The notes beneath the pieces are model-generated. The model ran no database searches. It was not told the origin of the DNA and saw only the letters and a program-made list of their open reading frames with translations. A stretch of 64,000 nucleotides of DNA, taken from contig NC_012872.2 of NCBI RefSeq assembly GCF_000003195.3, forward strand, positions 51,193,695 to 51,257,694, in the 5' to 3' direction. Every line of letters begins with the position of its first letter. The stretch's first letter is position 1. Position numbers and translations under genes: made by a program. The DNA is from Sorghum bicolor. Taxonomy: Eukaryota > Streptophyta > Magnoliopsida > Poales > Poaceae. Shown in pieces: positions 21,765 to 33,417 of the stretch.

Positions 21765-21910
21765 GATTCATCTCGTGATTTACAGGTAAACTGTGTAATT
21801 AATTTTTATTTTTGTCTATATTTAGTGTCCCATGCATGTGACGCAAGATTCGATGTGACGAGGAATCTTGAAAAGTTTTTGGTTTTTGGGGTGAACTAAA
21901 CAAGGCCTTA

Positions 21911-22512
21911 GTTAAACTTAAGATAGTTCGACTAGAATGAGTTCTAGGAATTGATTTATTTAAGATTGAGGAAGTATGCATACAATGCTGGTTTTCAAAA
22001 TTAAGTTGTAGCATAGTTATTTCACCTCTACCATCTCTTACAGTTTGGAATAAATATTAAATACAGAATGTCTTATACTCCCTCTGTACCTAGATTTGAT
22101 GACGCTCTAGGCTGTTGGCCCATTTGTGCAAAGGAGCCACGAAGGGGTCCCTAAGGACACGATTGCCCATGGCCACGGCACCTGTTGCGATCATCAGCCA
22201 TCCGCATTCACTTGATTGCATGTGTGCCTCGTTCCTCTCCCGCATTCGCTTGAACGCGCGCCTCGTTCCTCTCCCGCATTCACTCGCTCGCACGCGCTAT
22301 CCCTCGACTCCCTTCGTATCCCCTCGTCACAGCTCGCCCTTCTTCTCCACACAGAGCTCGCCGTGCGCTACCATCCTGTTAGGTTTAGGGCTCGCCACCC
22401 ATTCTTCTTTGCACAAAGGTAGGCGCCGCCATCCTGCTAGGGTTTAGGGTTCTCCATAGAGTCCTGTGGCTTCAAGGTCAGTCACAACATAGAGGAGTCA
22501 TCGCTCGACTTA
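21911..22512. other. Intergenic, gene-like GC rise from 22100
   Basis: From 22078 the sequence ACTCCCTCTGTACC resembles a Stowaway/mariner end but its partner was not found. GC-rich leader-like sequence with GGGTTTAGGGTT words (22384, 22441) follows and precedes the ORF at 22513. Confidence 0.35.
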
Positions 22513-23031
22513 GTGCATGCCACAGACGCTAGCTCATCGTTGCCAGACTCAGTAGATGCACTAGACTCAGAGGAGATGACGCCACAGGTGGTGCTGGCCG
22601 CGGAGGTGGTGCCGACCGTGGAGGTGGTGCCTGACTCCATGGAGATGGTGCACGAGTCCGTGGAGACCCTATGTGCTCACTGCGGCACCTTCCATGTTGG
22701 CGACGTCTTCAGAGAAGCCTTCTTCCAAGCTCGTCGCCGAGCTCGCAGGTGTGGTTGTTGTGGCCTTTTACACAAAGACTATGACCACGCAGCAAGGTGG
22801 TTTCATGATATGGAAAGGTTTGATTGTGAAATATACATCCCTGATGTGGAGAAACTTGAAATGAATGGTAACACCATCATTCTGCCTCACCAAGTTGTAA
22901 AGAGGTTGGAAGAGCACATTGTGAATATGAAGGACACAAAGATACATAAACTATCTTGCATTAACAAGGTACACCATCTCTCTAACTTGCATCTTCTAAT
23001 TTGCAGGGAGACTAGCAATTGCTTCGGCTAG
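22513..23031 (+). CDS. Unknown Cys-rich ORF, 172 codons
   Basis: I do not recognise this protein. The first third is acidic and repetitive (Val-Val-Pro-rich; EVVPTVEVVPDS). A Cys/His cluster follows: LCAHCGTFHVGDVF, then RRCGCCGLLHKDYDHAARWF at about residues 53-95, which could bind one zinc ion. A segment with more ordered composition ends at HIVNMKDTKIHK. Codon use and GC fall sharply after about 22800 and the last 20 residues read like intron (AAG/GTACACC near 22968 is a plausible donor), so the real gene may splice onward. It may be a gene fragment carried by the nearby mariner or another element. Confidence 0.4.
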   Translation: MHATDASSSLPDSVDALDSEEMTPQVVLAAEVVPTVEVVPDSMEMVHESVETLCAHCGTFHVGDVFREAFFQARRRARRCGCCGLLHKDYDHAARWFHDMERFDCEIYIPDVEKLEMNGNTIILPHQVVKRLEEHIVNMKDTKIHKLSCINKVHHLSNLHLLICRETSNCFG

Positions 23032-23249
23032 CAAGGAAGCTTCACAAGACATTTGCAATGGCAGCTGGTCTTCTCTCTCTAGTCTTTGTTTTTGCATGTG
23101 AGGAATCTTGATTTTGTTGCATCCTTTTATCTTCATGGCTTTCTTCAAAACACTTTGAAGTGTAACAAAGATCCTATTTGCTTTGTGTGGAGAATATTCT
23201 AGGACTGTCTACAAAACATGTGTTGAATAAATGAATCAATGAGTAATCC

Positions 23250-25060
23250 ATTTAGTTGTTAAAGATCAAATGTAACAAGTGAACAAGTGATCAATTTACC
23301 TGCTACACGCCTAGAACTAGATCTTTAATTGTCTTTGCATCCTTCTTGTATTGAATAGCTCAAAAAAACCCCAAGTCAAGAATGTTAAAATCCAGAGAAT
23401 TGGGTGGTTGACATATAAGCCAAATGTCAAACCCATCTTGCCTAGCAACCTCACAAAATACTAGATCATCCACTTTTAGGAGCATTATCTTGTTGTATGA
23501 AAATTGACTTTTTCACATCTTCTTGGCCATTTGGCTCGAATGGCAGACAACACTCTATTTACCATAAAATCTCTAATCACATCTCTTGTGATTGAAGTTA
23601 TGGGCTTGATAACTTGCTCTCCACGAAGACGGTTGTGATTTCCTCTAGTTTGTTCAAAAAGTGACTAGTGGAAAACAACCTATTTTGCCATCAAACACAC
23701 ATTCTCCATTTCTAAATCTTGGCCGAGCACAAACACACAAAAAACACGATCCTAGGGATGTGATTATTGTTCTTGCAAGTGCGATGTGGTTCATCTTCCT
23801 TAGGTAGCAAGTAGTACCTCTCAGATTTTTGAGAGGTAGAACCATTTCACATCAATAAACACAAAGTCAAACAAATCCTTAAACTTTGGATCATCAACCT
23901 TCAACCTAGTCTTCCTGTTAGCATCGGTGAGGTAAGGTTTTATGCTATTAGAGTGGCGCCTAAGCAAACTCTTTTTTAAATACCTTTGTATCCTAGATTT
24001 GTTAATACCAAGTCTACTAGACATATCTTCTATATATGGTCATTCTTTGCTTGAGAGGAACATTGCGCAATTATTCCAAATCAAGAGGGGTTGCTTTATG
24101 GCCACATTTACCTTTCTTTAGACTAGCAACCACGACCAGAATGTTTTGAGCAAGTTGGTTTTTACCTCGCTTTCATATGCGTTGAACTAATCTAATTTTC
24201 ACTCCAAATTGATGAGCAACAATTGTTGTATCTTTCTTGCCTAGTTTGTTGTTCTTGCTTCTAACCAACAATATTTGGTACACTTGTTTTCTAATTTCTT
24301 TCAAGCATCTTAGGCTTATGGTTTATTTGAATGGGAGCCGCAACATCTTGTTCTAGTAAAAGGAAAAAAACAAGCATATGAAATATTAGCCACGACAAAT
24401 TGTAGCTAATGGAAAGAAACAAGCATATTCATACGGAGTATCTCCAAAAGTTTGCTATTTCAACTTGGCATCCATAAAATTTTGACATAATATAAAAATA
24501 TATTCTTCAATAGTTTAATATTCTAACTTAGTAAAAATAGAAAGTTGGCATATTTTCTTTGCCAGTGCGTAAAAATGCGCGCTTATGGTCCTTGGCATCG
24601 CCGCGCGTAATCTCTCTCTGAGCGACTGACAAGGCATGTCGCCCTGACAAGCTGTTGCTGCTGGCGTCGCCTGCTGCTTCTGGGCGTCGCCTGCTGCTGC
24701 TGCTGGTGGTGGTGGTGGTCCGCATCACCGCCTGTTGCTGCTGCTCCATGCTACTAGTCCGGCTCCTCTGCTGAAAGGACATGAAAGTTGTCTGGTCTTC
24801 CTCGTGAACTATGATTACAAGGTCAAAATCAACCGCACCATACTCATCTATTGGCAAGTTCAAATCAAACCCTATCCAAAAAGGAAACAGAAAAATAAGG
24901 AAAGATGGACCTAGCTTGAAGCAAACAACAAAATCAAACAAGGAGACACATTACCGTAATCATCTTCTTCTAAGCCAACGTTCAGATCAAATATGTTATT
25001 ATCATCTTCTAAGCGAACATTCAAATCTTGGATCAGCCAACATTGCATGCGGTACATGCA
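23250..25060 (-). pseudogene. Decayed mariner-like (plant MLE) transposase
   Basis: Read on the minus strand, fragments in several frames follow the order of plant mariner transposases. DLNV/DLNLP-type N-terminal repeats lie at 24780-25040. A helix-turn-helix part with QLAQNI and KKGKCGHKATPLDLE is at 24050-24250. LRRHSNSIKPYLTDANRKTR and the first catalytic region FVFIDVKWFYLSK follow at 23821-24000. ARPRFRNGECVFDGKIGCFP is at 23660-23740, and the second catalytic region IQQDNAP and its tail are at 23350-23500. Several stops and frameshifts separate them, so the gene is dead. Plant MLEs are the source of transposase for Stowaway MITEs. Terminal repeats were not located. Confidence 0.85.
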
Positions 25061-26034
25061 AAGAGAAGAGAGGGAAGTGCGGAGATGAAGTACGATTATG
25101 GAAAGAGAAGAGGTTGAGGAGAGACTGCATATTAATAGCCACGGTGGAACTCAAACGACGAAGTAATAGAGCGCTAAATTTGGAATATAGTGGCGCCACT
25201 GCAAAAAAGCATTTGCCTATGAAAACAAAGCGAAAACATGGCCAAATGTGCAAATCCCGCGCCATGCAGCCTGTACCAGGTAACAAAAAGCCATGATGCA
25301 CTAGCCATCTGGACTAGAGAACTTTCTCGTATACAACACACCCACAACCCTATTTTATAGGGGTATATATGAAAAATACTATGTCTCCTTGGTAACCATA
25401 ATCTTATCCTAAACGCTATTTAATCAAGGTATGGACGATATGTGTTGGAGGCAGATATAGCGCGTGCATACTCGGAAGCATGCGATCCCAGCCCTGCACA
25501 CGAGAACCCCATGTGATCCACTTCCCCATGTAGTAGACCAGTGCATGCACCCCGACAAGCGATGGGCCTTGTTCGTTTGACTGATAAGTCATGACAGAAA
25601 GTATTGGTGGCTGATTTGTTGTGAGAGAAAAACACTGCTGAATGGTCGTTGCCTGCGTGTGCTCCAAGCAGCATACAAACCAAGAAAAAATAAAAATACT
25701 TCCTATTTTATTTGAATTGCTATAGATTTAGATGGTGTATCTATTTTTAATTCCGTATGTATCATCACGTTCTACGTAATGAAACAAACAAAAGTAGACC
25801 TATCACTTGTCTATATCTCAAAAAAATTATTTTAGTAATAATTTATATATAAATATGTGTTAGGAGATTTATCAAAAGAATTATTACAATATAATATTAA
25901 AGTTGTTACTGAAAATATAATGATTTTTTTATATAACATATGCATATCGATTGTTATCGGAGGAATATAATAAAATTGTTATATAGTATTTACATAAAGA
26001 TAGTAAAAAATTATTAAAGGGAATAGCGGTCTAG
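25061..26034. other. Intergenic, AT-rich, nothing recognised
   Basis: No gene, repeat unit or element terminus could be supported. Confidence 0.5.
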
Positions 26035-26440
26035 AACAAGTCAAGTTGCTATTTGAAGGTGCAAATTATTAAAATAAGCATTATGTAAGCTGTCAACTAG
26101 GGACAAGTTATTGTACAACATATTATAAAAGTCACGAAACATAACTTGCTGCCAACTAGAGACATTTATTGAAAAGCAAGGGTAGCGATAAAAAAAAAGA
26201 CAAGTTGTAATCTGAGGGTAAATTAATAGAACCAACATTGCGTAAGCTGCCAACTAGAGGCAAGTTATTATATAACTTACAAAGTTGTAGTAAGTTATAT
26301 AATAGTTATAAAGTTGTAGCAAGTTATATTTATTGTGTGCGGCAAGTCTAATTACAAAGTTGTAGCTAGTTATATTATATTTATTGTGTGTGGCAAGTTT
26401 AATTACAAAGTTATATCAAATTATATTTATTTGTGTGATA
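26035..26440. repeat. Degenerate AT-rich tandem repeats
   Basis: CAAGTTG...GTAAGCTGYCAACTAG units recur at 26041 and 26201 (about 160 bp apart), with a shorter echo at 26141. A second repeat, ACAAAGTTGTAGCAAGTTAT plus TTTATTGTGTG, occurs three times between 26279 and 26440. Confidence 0.7.
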
Positions 26441-27272
26441 AATAGAAACTAAAACACTGAAATAGGTACCAAAATAATAAAAACAAAAAAATAGACCGAA
26501 TCTTTGAAATAGAAAATGAAACATTGAAATAGCTACCAGATAATGAAACTGAAAAATGAAATAGCTACCAAAAAATTAAAAATGAAAAACTAAAACTAAA
26601 ACAATAAGATTGAATCCTTAAAACAAAATAAAAAACTGAAAAAACTGAAATTACTAATTGAAGTTGTAGACTGAAATTGCTAACTAAAATAACAAACTGA
26701 TTAAGAACTGAAATGGCAAAATGAAAATAGAAACTGAAATTACTAATTGAAATCTATATACCATCGATCACGTGTTGTATGTCTAATTCTTTCCAGTATA
26801 GCAAATACTTAAAAAAAATAGACATCTTCTTGAATATGTCCCCTTCTGATGCCTTGACATCCTTTATTTTCTTTTCATCTTTGGTCTTCTTCCCAAAAAC
26901 AAATGTGACTTTGCTGACTACAAATTGAACTTTTCAAACTAAGTCACATGAAAAGAGAAATGTATGTTGTAAATCGTGATGAGTTTTACAACTTTGATGT
27001 TTACAACATTTTTATTTTAGGCCTTTTTGTCTTAAAATTCAATTCGAAGTTCACATCTTGTCCAAAAAAACAAAGTTCACAAATTCAAAATTTTTAAGTA
27101 TATTTGTGTAAAAAATGTATATCAGCAAGTTGTTTTTATGTGTACGGGCAAATATATCAAATTATTTTTAACACATTTATAAAAATTATGCAAAACTAAA
27201 GAGAACAAAAAGAACACTAGTCGTTCACTGTACTGCAATTTTAGTGGCAACAGTAGTGCTCCCGTGTGTGTG
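26441..27272. other. A-rich intergenic DNA with CTGAAAT words
   Basis: At 26444-26760 AAACTGAAAT/ACTGAAATTACTAATTG words recur irregularly. The remainder is AT-rich without recognisable features. A TA dinucleotide run occupies 27273-27288. Confidence 0.5.
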
Positions 27273-27299
27273 TATATATATATATATACACGACAGCGC

Positions 27300-28062
27300 T
27301 ATTCTACACCCTAGGTGTAGAATATTATTCTACACCGCAAGTCAAAACTGAGTAGTACTGAACAACGTTCAGTATCATTCAGTGGTACACCCAGGACCAC
27401 GAATAACCCTGGGCAAATTACCCGATACCCATTACCCGTATCCGAATTACCCGGATCCGAACCCGAATTACCCGAACCCGAGGTACCCGATCCTAAATTC
27501 GGATAGCGATTTTGATTACCCGAAATTAGTTTGGGTAATTCGGGTAATATCTCCCGGTACCCGAACTACCCGAACTACCCGAATTACCCGAATATTTGTC
27601 TTTATCTTTATATATATCATGTGTTGTTAGCTAAATATTAGAACTTATCAATTTAATAGAACATAATTCTCTTTGTTTGAACAAGTGCTAGTAATATATT
27701 ATTCTCTACAAAATGCTATTGAAATTATATATAAATTGCTGCTGAAATTATATATAAATTGCTATTGAACTTTTGTGTAGTGTGTTGTTTTTTGAAAATT
27801 CGGGTAAATCGGGAATACCCGAACCCGAACCCGAATTATCGGGTACCTGAAATTGCGGGTAGTGTCTTTTCGGGACTAATATCGGGTAACAATTTTTATT
27901 ACCCGAATTTTGAATTACCCGACCCGAAAAAATCGGGTAACCCGAATGCCCAGGCTTAACCACGAAATACTGAACAATACTGAAACATGACTACTCAACA
28001 AATACTGAATTCTGTTCAGTATAACAGTTTGGTGTAGAATAGTATTCTACACCTAGGGTATA
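27300..28062. mobile_element. Palindrome-ended DNA element (outer), split by a hAT MITE
   Basis: The left end TATTCTACACCCTAGGTGTA plus a repeat of ATTCTACACC and the right end GGTGTAGAATAGTATTCTAC followed by ACCTAGGGTATA are inverted repeats of about 32 bp, each palindromic in itself. Subterminal CTGAACAA/TTCAGTAT words mirror each other. Without the nested hAT element the outer element is about 200 bp. A TA run lies 11 bp to its left. Superfamily not assigned. Confidence 0.65.
27404..27958. mobile_element. hAT MITE with ACCCGAATTACCCG subterminal repeats
   Basis: The 8-bp duplication ACCACGAA (27396-27403, 27959-27966) flanks inverted ends TAACCCTGGGCA and TGCCCAGGCTTA. Both subterminal zones are packed with ACCCGAA/TTCGGGT repeats, the kind of clustered subterminal motif bound by hAT transposases. 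Length 555 bp. The ORFs on both strands are artefacts of the repeats. Confidence 0.9.
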
Positions 28063-28160
28063 ACGGGATCGGACATGTGACACCTAGGATATATATAGTA
28101 TTCTGTTCAGTATAACAAATATATATTCTATTCCTAGCCGATCGGACATGTGACACATAT
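28000..28160. repeat. Imperfect duplication beside the palindrome-ended element
   Basis: TCTGTTCAGTATAACA occurs at 28011 and 28102, and GATCGGACATGTGACAC at 28067 and 28140, so a short block was duplicated with a small internal deletion. Confidence 0.6.
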
Positions 28161-29295
28161 TTGCCTATTTTCTTGAGGATATACGAATGTCTATGTCAAC
28201 ACTGCATTTTTGTAAGGTCCATGTCTATGGGATCTAAATGGTATAACGCGAGGTACTTTTACAACTAATAACTTGGGCGGTTTGTCCATAAACATTTAAT
28301 CACTATACTTCACTAGTTGTTGTTGTTTTTCCCCTACGGAAAAAGGTGACCTTGTGAAACGTGGTATTATGCCTTTGAAGGATGGTCGCGTCTATAATAT
28401 GGCACATTATAAAGTCATTGCATTCACATGCCTAATCGAAGAACCCTGGATCAGTAACTTGACAGATTGACCATTGACCTCTTGTGGTTTTCCAGGCATA
28501 ATGGTGACCTTGTCAATCCTGATGACAAATAAATAGATTACAGCCCTAAATTGAACGATACGTCTAGTAGATTACTTTTCATGTTTCACATTCACTCTTA
28601 AAAGTTAACTACATTTGATTCATTTTTTGTTTTGTGAGCATATAACACTGCATATTAGGCTTCACTATCATATTGTTTGTCTATTTTACAGCATAAATGC
28701 TCAAGCAAGGTTGTGACAACTGACAGCCAAGGCATAGATCAGCGTTACGCAAAAGAAATGGAAAGAAACATGCTGCTTTGGCCAAGATATTCTTCGATCC
28801 TTGATCCATGCGTGCACTAAAATTACACACTAATTTGACGAGAACAAAGCACATTGATAGCAGCGAGTAGAGAAACTTGATCGTGCTACTCCTAGTTAGT
28901 TAATAACGGTATCTAAAACTAGGAGTCATAGCAAGCGAAGGTTGCATCATATTCATATCAACAAGTGGCGATTCATCTTTAAGAATTCAGAATGCACATA
29001 TCCCCTTGAGATGCTTTCAGATCCATCAGTCACAATGCTCAAAATCAGCAGCATGTTCAACCATTAGTGGACGATAACAAGATCAGTTCGGATGGCCTAA
29101 GACCACATAGAACAATAGCAGTCGGTCCAGGGCAATGCCCCTGTGGACACTATCACTGAAAGGTTCACATGGTTCATGGCATCCACAGAATCAACAGATA
29201 GAAAAAAGGACGTCTGATTACGCACAACCTTTGGCCCAAATGTACCATTTGTACACCTTCGATTCCAATACCTGACAGCCTCCAAGTCATTGGAT
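28161..29295. other. Intergenic and CZIB 3' region
   Basis: No gene supported. The part nearest 29295 is presumably the CZIB 3' UTR (minus strand). Confidence 0.4.
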
Positions 29296-32200
29296 CTAGA
29301 CAAATCTAGTCTTGCCACCCTTGTCATGCTTCTTCACCTGTTATCAATTACAATAATGTCAAGCTTCCATGGAGGAATAGCAATGATGATAAATATGGAC
29401 TATATCATGATTGCGGGTGCAGGAAGCAAGTGCCTGCTTACCACTTTGAATGTTGACTGCAGCTTGCTTAGCTCGACGGGGCATTCTCCCTTCTCATCAT
29501 ACTCAGAAAATTCACCTTCAGAGCAGTCAATTTCGAAAGGAGTCCCATGCACCTTAAAAAAGATGGCAAACTGTTAGCACATCACACAAATGAAAACTAA
29601 ACAATTGTGAGAGTACATGCAGAACTAGCAATAAACTAAATTCCGCTAAAAGATGGTTTAAAAGCAAACTCCCAATTGTTGAAAAGGTGAAACTTTCTAG
29701 ATTTGGAAAAAGCAATTTAAAACAATAGACTTGTTACTGTGAAAGAAATAAAAAACATTTCATTTCTTCTTGGAGAGAGAAGACAGCCAATCAGTGTGTG
29801 GACTATGAACATAAAGAATTGGTGTGTCCACTTAAAGAACAAGTACATTTGTAGGTCAGATGCCATACAAGCTATAAACACATGGGAAACCCTATGCCAC
29901 TTCAAAATAAAAGCACATATACACTTCTATGCTTAAGTAATGCACAATGTGAAAACAGATACAAACACATGGGAAACCTTATGCCACTTCAAAATAAAGC
30001 ACATATACACTTCTATGCTTAAGTAATGCACAATGTGAAAATAGATAACTGTAATATACACTTGTGTTAAGTAATGATGTGAGAACAAATAATTGAAACA
30101 GAGTTATGCCATACATGGAAAATGGAGTACTGAATATAACAAACCAAGCACACAGAAATGACATAATAAGGTGAGATCACATAGAATAGAATACCAGAAA
30201 GAGCTCATTTCTAGATTGAGTGAATAACTTTGAAAATATTAATTATTTACAACTAATGTGTTGGTTTTGTATATGTAAGCAGTCATTAACATTCATGATA
30301 TAAGATCAAGAAAAAACATACAGATTCAGCTTTCCAGCCAGCGCCAAAAGAAAACTCAACAGGTTCATAGCCTCTGCAGTCAAACACCATCAAACAAGTC
30401 TTCTCTTCTTTCTGGCTCTGCTCAATAGTAAGTGGCGTCCCCTGACCAGGAATCATCACAATTGTTCCATCTCTCCCACAAAGCTTGCACTGAGAGAAGA
30501 CAAACACATCATACACAGGAGGACATCAGGACATACCTTATATGGTACAACAAAATATACAAAGTCGATACACTATTACTGAAACAGTTTGTTTTCTCCT
30601 TTACGCCTTTAACAACCTCATGGAAAAATTAAACAAAGAACCTAAGAATATGGATTGAAACAAGTTTTTCCTCCTTTATGCCTTTGTTAGAAACCTCAAG
30701 GAAAAAATTCAGATAAAGAACCTCGAGATACCAAATTGATTATTGGACAGAAAGTCATTCAGAAAGTTGTTACCGCTAATCAACTAATGATGTGGATTGC
30801 TAGAATAAATAGGCTATTTTGAACAAAAAAGTAAGGATCCTACATATACTGTCAAGGCACAAGATAAGAAATTCTTAAGCTTCCAGGTCCAAAATGGCAT
30901 TATGAGGTCTGGCACATATTATGTGCATACATAACTACAGCAATAGAAAGGTGCACAGTACCACGAAAGAGTGCTGAAACTAGTTGTTTGCATTTGATCA
31001 GTAAATAATATAAAATAATTGGAAAATTGAAATTGGAAAAAAGTTCTTTTAGCCTTAAAAATGGGACCATTTACATCCGGTCACATTGGATGTCCATAGT
31101 CTTTACACACAATAAAAGTTTTATGCAAAACGTTCATGGTAGTACATATTCATCTTGATGCCATATGATAAACCTCAAGTAAGGAGACATAACAATCATA
31201 TTCATATATATAAGTGCACAACACAGAGATGATAAGACATAATTATTGACTTCTTACACTTAATTTAGGTAGAACAGAAAACTATTTTTCTACCATGGAT
31301 ATAAGGAAGACAATAGTACAGAACATGAGCATAATAGACAAAATAACTGCATTAGATGCCTACACAAGGTCAAAATGGATAGTGAGGTGTTTTCCCATCA
31401 TGAGTAGTGGCAAAGGCACCTTGTTTCCTATGGTTAAATGGTGGACACTAGACTTTTGCATCATAAGATTTTTTAAGTGTAGAATATTTAAATAAAGGTA
31501 GAAAGAACCTCATGGCGGATTAATAAACTATATTATCACAAAAGAACCAACAATGGAAAAATCATCACCCTGCCAATGATCACAATTCAGAAGACAACAA
31601 ATCATATTAACAAAAAAGAAACCCCATTACTTGTGAATTCAAAAGCATATATTATATTTTCATGGGCAACCTAGTTTGCAAAATAGCATGACCCTTGAGA
31701 AGGAACAAATGAACAATCCTCTGTTGTTACCTTTTTACGCAAATATGACTCCCATCCACCCAATTCAATCCCCATTTTAATAATGAAATCAGCACTCCTC
31801 ATAGAATCCAATCCCAGCCTACTAAATAAATAACATAAAAGAAGGAAATCCAGAAGAGTAAAGGAATCTCAACGAACTACATCATCAGTCATCTCATTTG
31901 CTGTCCTCGTACAATGCAAGTTCATCAAACAACCGAATAAAAAGTCAGCTGATATCGATTATCATCAGCAACACTAACAACCACTGCGTATTCATCAATC
32001 ATACAAAAAGCACAGGAAAACCACCTTTCCTCTAAAAAAATGCATTTCTTGCTCACTTAAAACAATATTATACTTAGAACACTAAACAGAGTTTACCATT
32101 GTATACAAATATAACTCCCCACACCCAACTTTACTTTTAACCATGGAAAGAAAAATTGTTCACCAAATCCATTCTAAACAAAGGCAAATGGATGTATGCA

Positions 32201-32764
32201 GAAATGAGCCTCCATCTACCACAGCAATAAAAGTGTCTCGTACTAAACATCTAAACTAGCAGCCCCTTATAGACATACTAACAAGCTGATTGATCCATCT
32301 TCCATACTAACAAACACTCCTTCCTCACAGGCCAGTCTCATCAAGCATACCAACATCACTGCAGAGGGAAGCCGAATCCATCCGGCCACAGAGGTATGCG
32401 GAGGAGGAAGGTGATGTTTGCAAGGGTACCTTCTGGACGAGGTGAGCGGTGCCGTGTCCTTTGGGCAGGTCGACTTGCTCGCTGAGGGTGACGTAGGTGG
32501 ACTTGGCGGTGACCTCCCCGCAGTTCTCGCACTTGAGCTGCGATCCGGCACAGAGAAACGAGCGAGCAAACCCCGATCAGCGCCTTGCGCGATCGATATG
32601 AGGGGAACCGGTAGTCCGGAGCCGATCGAGCCAAAGGAGAAGAAGGGAATGGGGACACGGACCTTGAGGTAGTAGGGGAAGTTGGGGTCGTCGCAGCCGC
32701 GGCGGGGCTGCAGGTTGGTGAGGCCGTCCAGCTCCGCGCCCACCAACAGCGCGTAGTACACCAT
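29296..32764 (-). CDS. CZIB: CZIB/DUF866 (UPF0587) zinc-binding protein, five exons
   Basis: Minus-strand exons 32764-32663, 32537-32430, 30489-30322, 29552-29442 and 29337-29296 join with GT-AG introns and consistent phase to 176 residues. The start MVYYALLVGAELDGLTNLQP matches plant members of the family. The hallmark paired CXXC motifs are present: CENCGE (residues 37-42) and CKLCGRDG (71-78), which bind one zinc ion. The core block VFDCRGYEPVEFSFGAGW corresponds to ECRGLEPVDF in the human homologue CZIB (C1orf123), and a YDEK motif follows near the C-terminus. The family is eukaryote-wide and its exact role is poorly defined; human CZIB is a small zinc protein. Introns 2 and 3 are long (1.9 and 0.8 kb), and intron 3 carries a local tandem duplication. 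Confidence 0.93.
29876..30048. repeat. 87-bp tandem duplication in CZIB intron 3
   Basis: ACACATGGGAAACC followed by TATGCCACTTCAAAATAAA recurs at 29881 and 29968 (period 87 bp) with only a few differences. Confidence 0.85.
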
Positions 32765-32960
32765 CTCCGCCGCCGCCTGCTTGCTAGGGTTAGGGCTCCG
32801 GGATCCGGCTTTGGTCCGACGCCGACAACGGAGACGACGAGGAGGGAGGGGAATGGGGGTTTTGGCTTCGCTTCGCTTCGCCTCGCGGCGTTAGGAACGG
32901 AATACTACGGAGGAGGACGAAAGAGTGCTTGTGCTGTGCGCTGCCGTCACCGTTTGGACG
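32765..32960 (-). promoter_or_regulatory. CZIB upstream region
   Basis: GC-rich sequence with CTTCG repeats directly upstream of the ATG, likely the 5' UTR and core promoter. No TATA box identified. Confidence 0.4.
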
Positions 32961-33061
32961 AGAATGACCCTAGAGTTCGCGCGTGGATTGCGGGACCTGG
33001 GAGGGTAATTTAGTCATTAGATACTGGCTGAGTGGCCCCTGGGGCCTGCGACTGCGAATCA

Positions 33062-33165
33062 GATTCGACGGGATTTCCAACTCCTACGGCCCGTTTCGTT
33101 GGGCAGAAATTCTGATTCGACGGGATTTCCAACTCCTACGGCCCGTTTCGTTGGGCAGAAATTCA
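33062..33165. repeat. 52-bp tandem duplication
   Basis: GATTCGACGGGATTTCCAAC is present at 33062 and 33114, and the two 52-bp copies are nearly identical through GGGCAGAAATTC. Confidence 0.9.
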
Positions 33166-33170
33166 TTTTA

Positions 33171-33309
33171 GGCTTTGTTTGGATGTAGTTGGATTCGCAT
33201 CAATCCACATGTATTGGGGTGGATTGGAGTGGAACTTGAACTAAATTCCACCCCAATCCACTCCAACACATGTGGATTGAGGTGAATCCGACAACATCCA
33301 AACAAGGCC
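33171..33309. mobile_element. Tourist foldback MITE (139 bp)
   Basis: Almost the whole element is an inverted repeat. It begins GGCTTTGTTTGGATGTAGT and ends ACATCCAAACAAGGCC, with GATTCGCATCAATCCACATG mirrored in the right arm. TTA at 33168-33170 and 33310-33312 is the target duplication. Confidence 0.88.
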
Positions 33310-33312
33310 TTA

Positions 33313-33417
33313 GTTTAGTTGAATGTAGTCGGATTCGCATCAATCCATATGTGTTATACTAATCTACTTCAATACATGTGGATTCAGATGAATCCAACAA
33401 CATCTAAACAAGGCTTC
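33313..33417. mobile_element. Second, decayed copy of the foldback MITE
   Basis: Follows immediately. GTCGGATTCGCATCAATCCA and CATCTAAACAAGGCTT match the neighbour, with a shorter and diverged loop. Confidence 0.7.

Larger units (their letters stand above)
8500..21907. mobile_element. Tourist MITE split by the Copia element
   Basis: The left part 8500-8604 (GGCTTTATTTAGTTCC to AAAAGATTC) and right part 21765-21907 (GATTCATCTCGTG to AACTAAACAAGGCC) form one complete family copy when the retrotransposon is removed. TTA triplets at 8497-8499 and 21908-21910 give the 3-bp Tourist target duplication. GATTC occurs twice because it is the duplication made by the retrotransposon. Confidence 0.92.
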
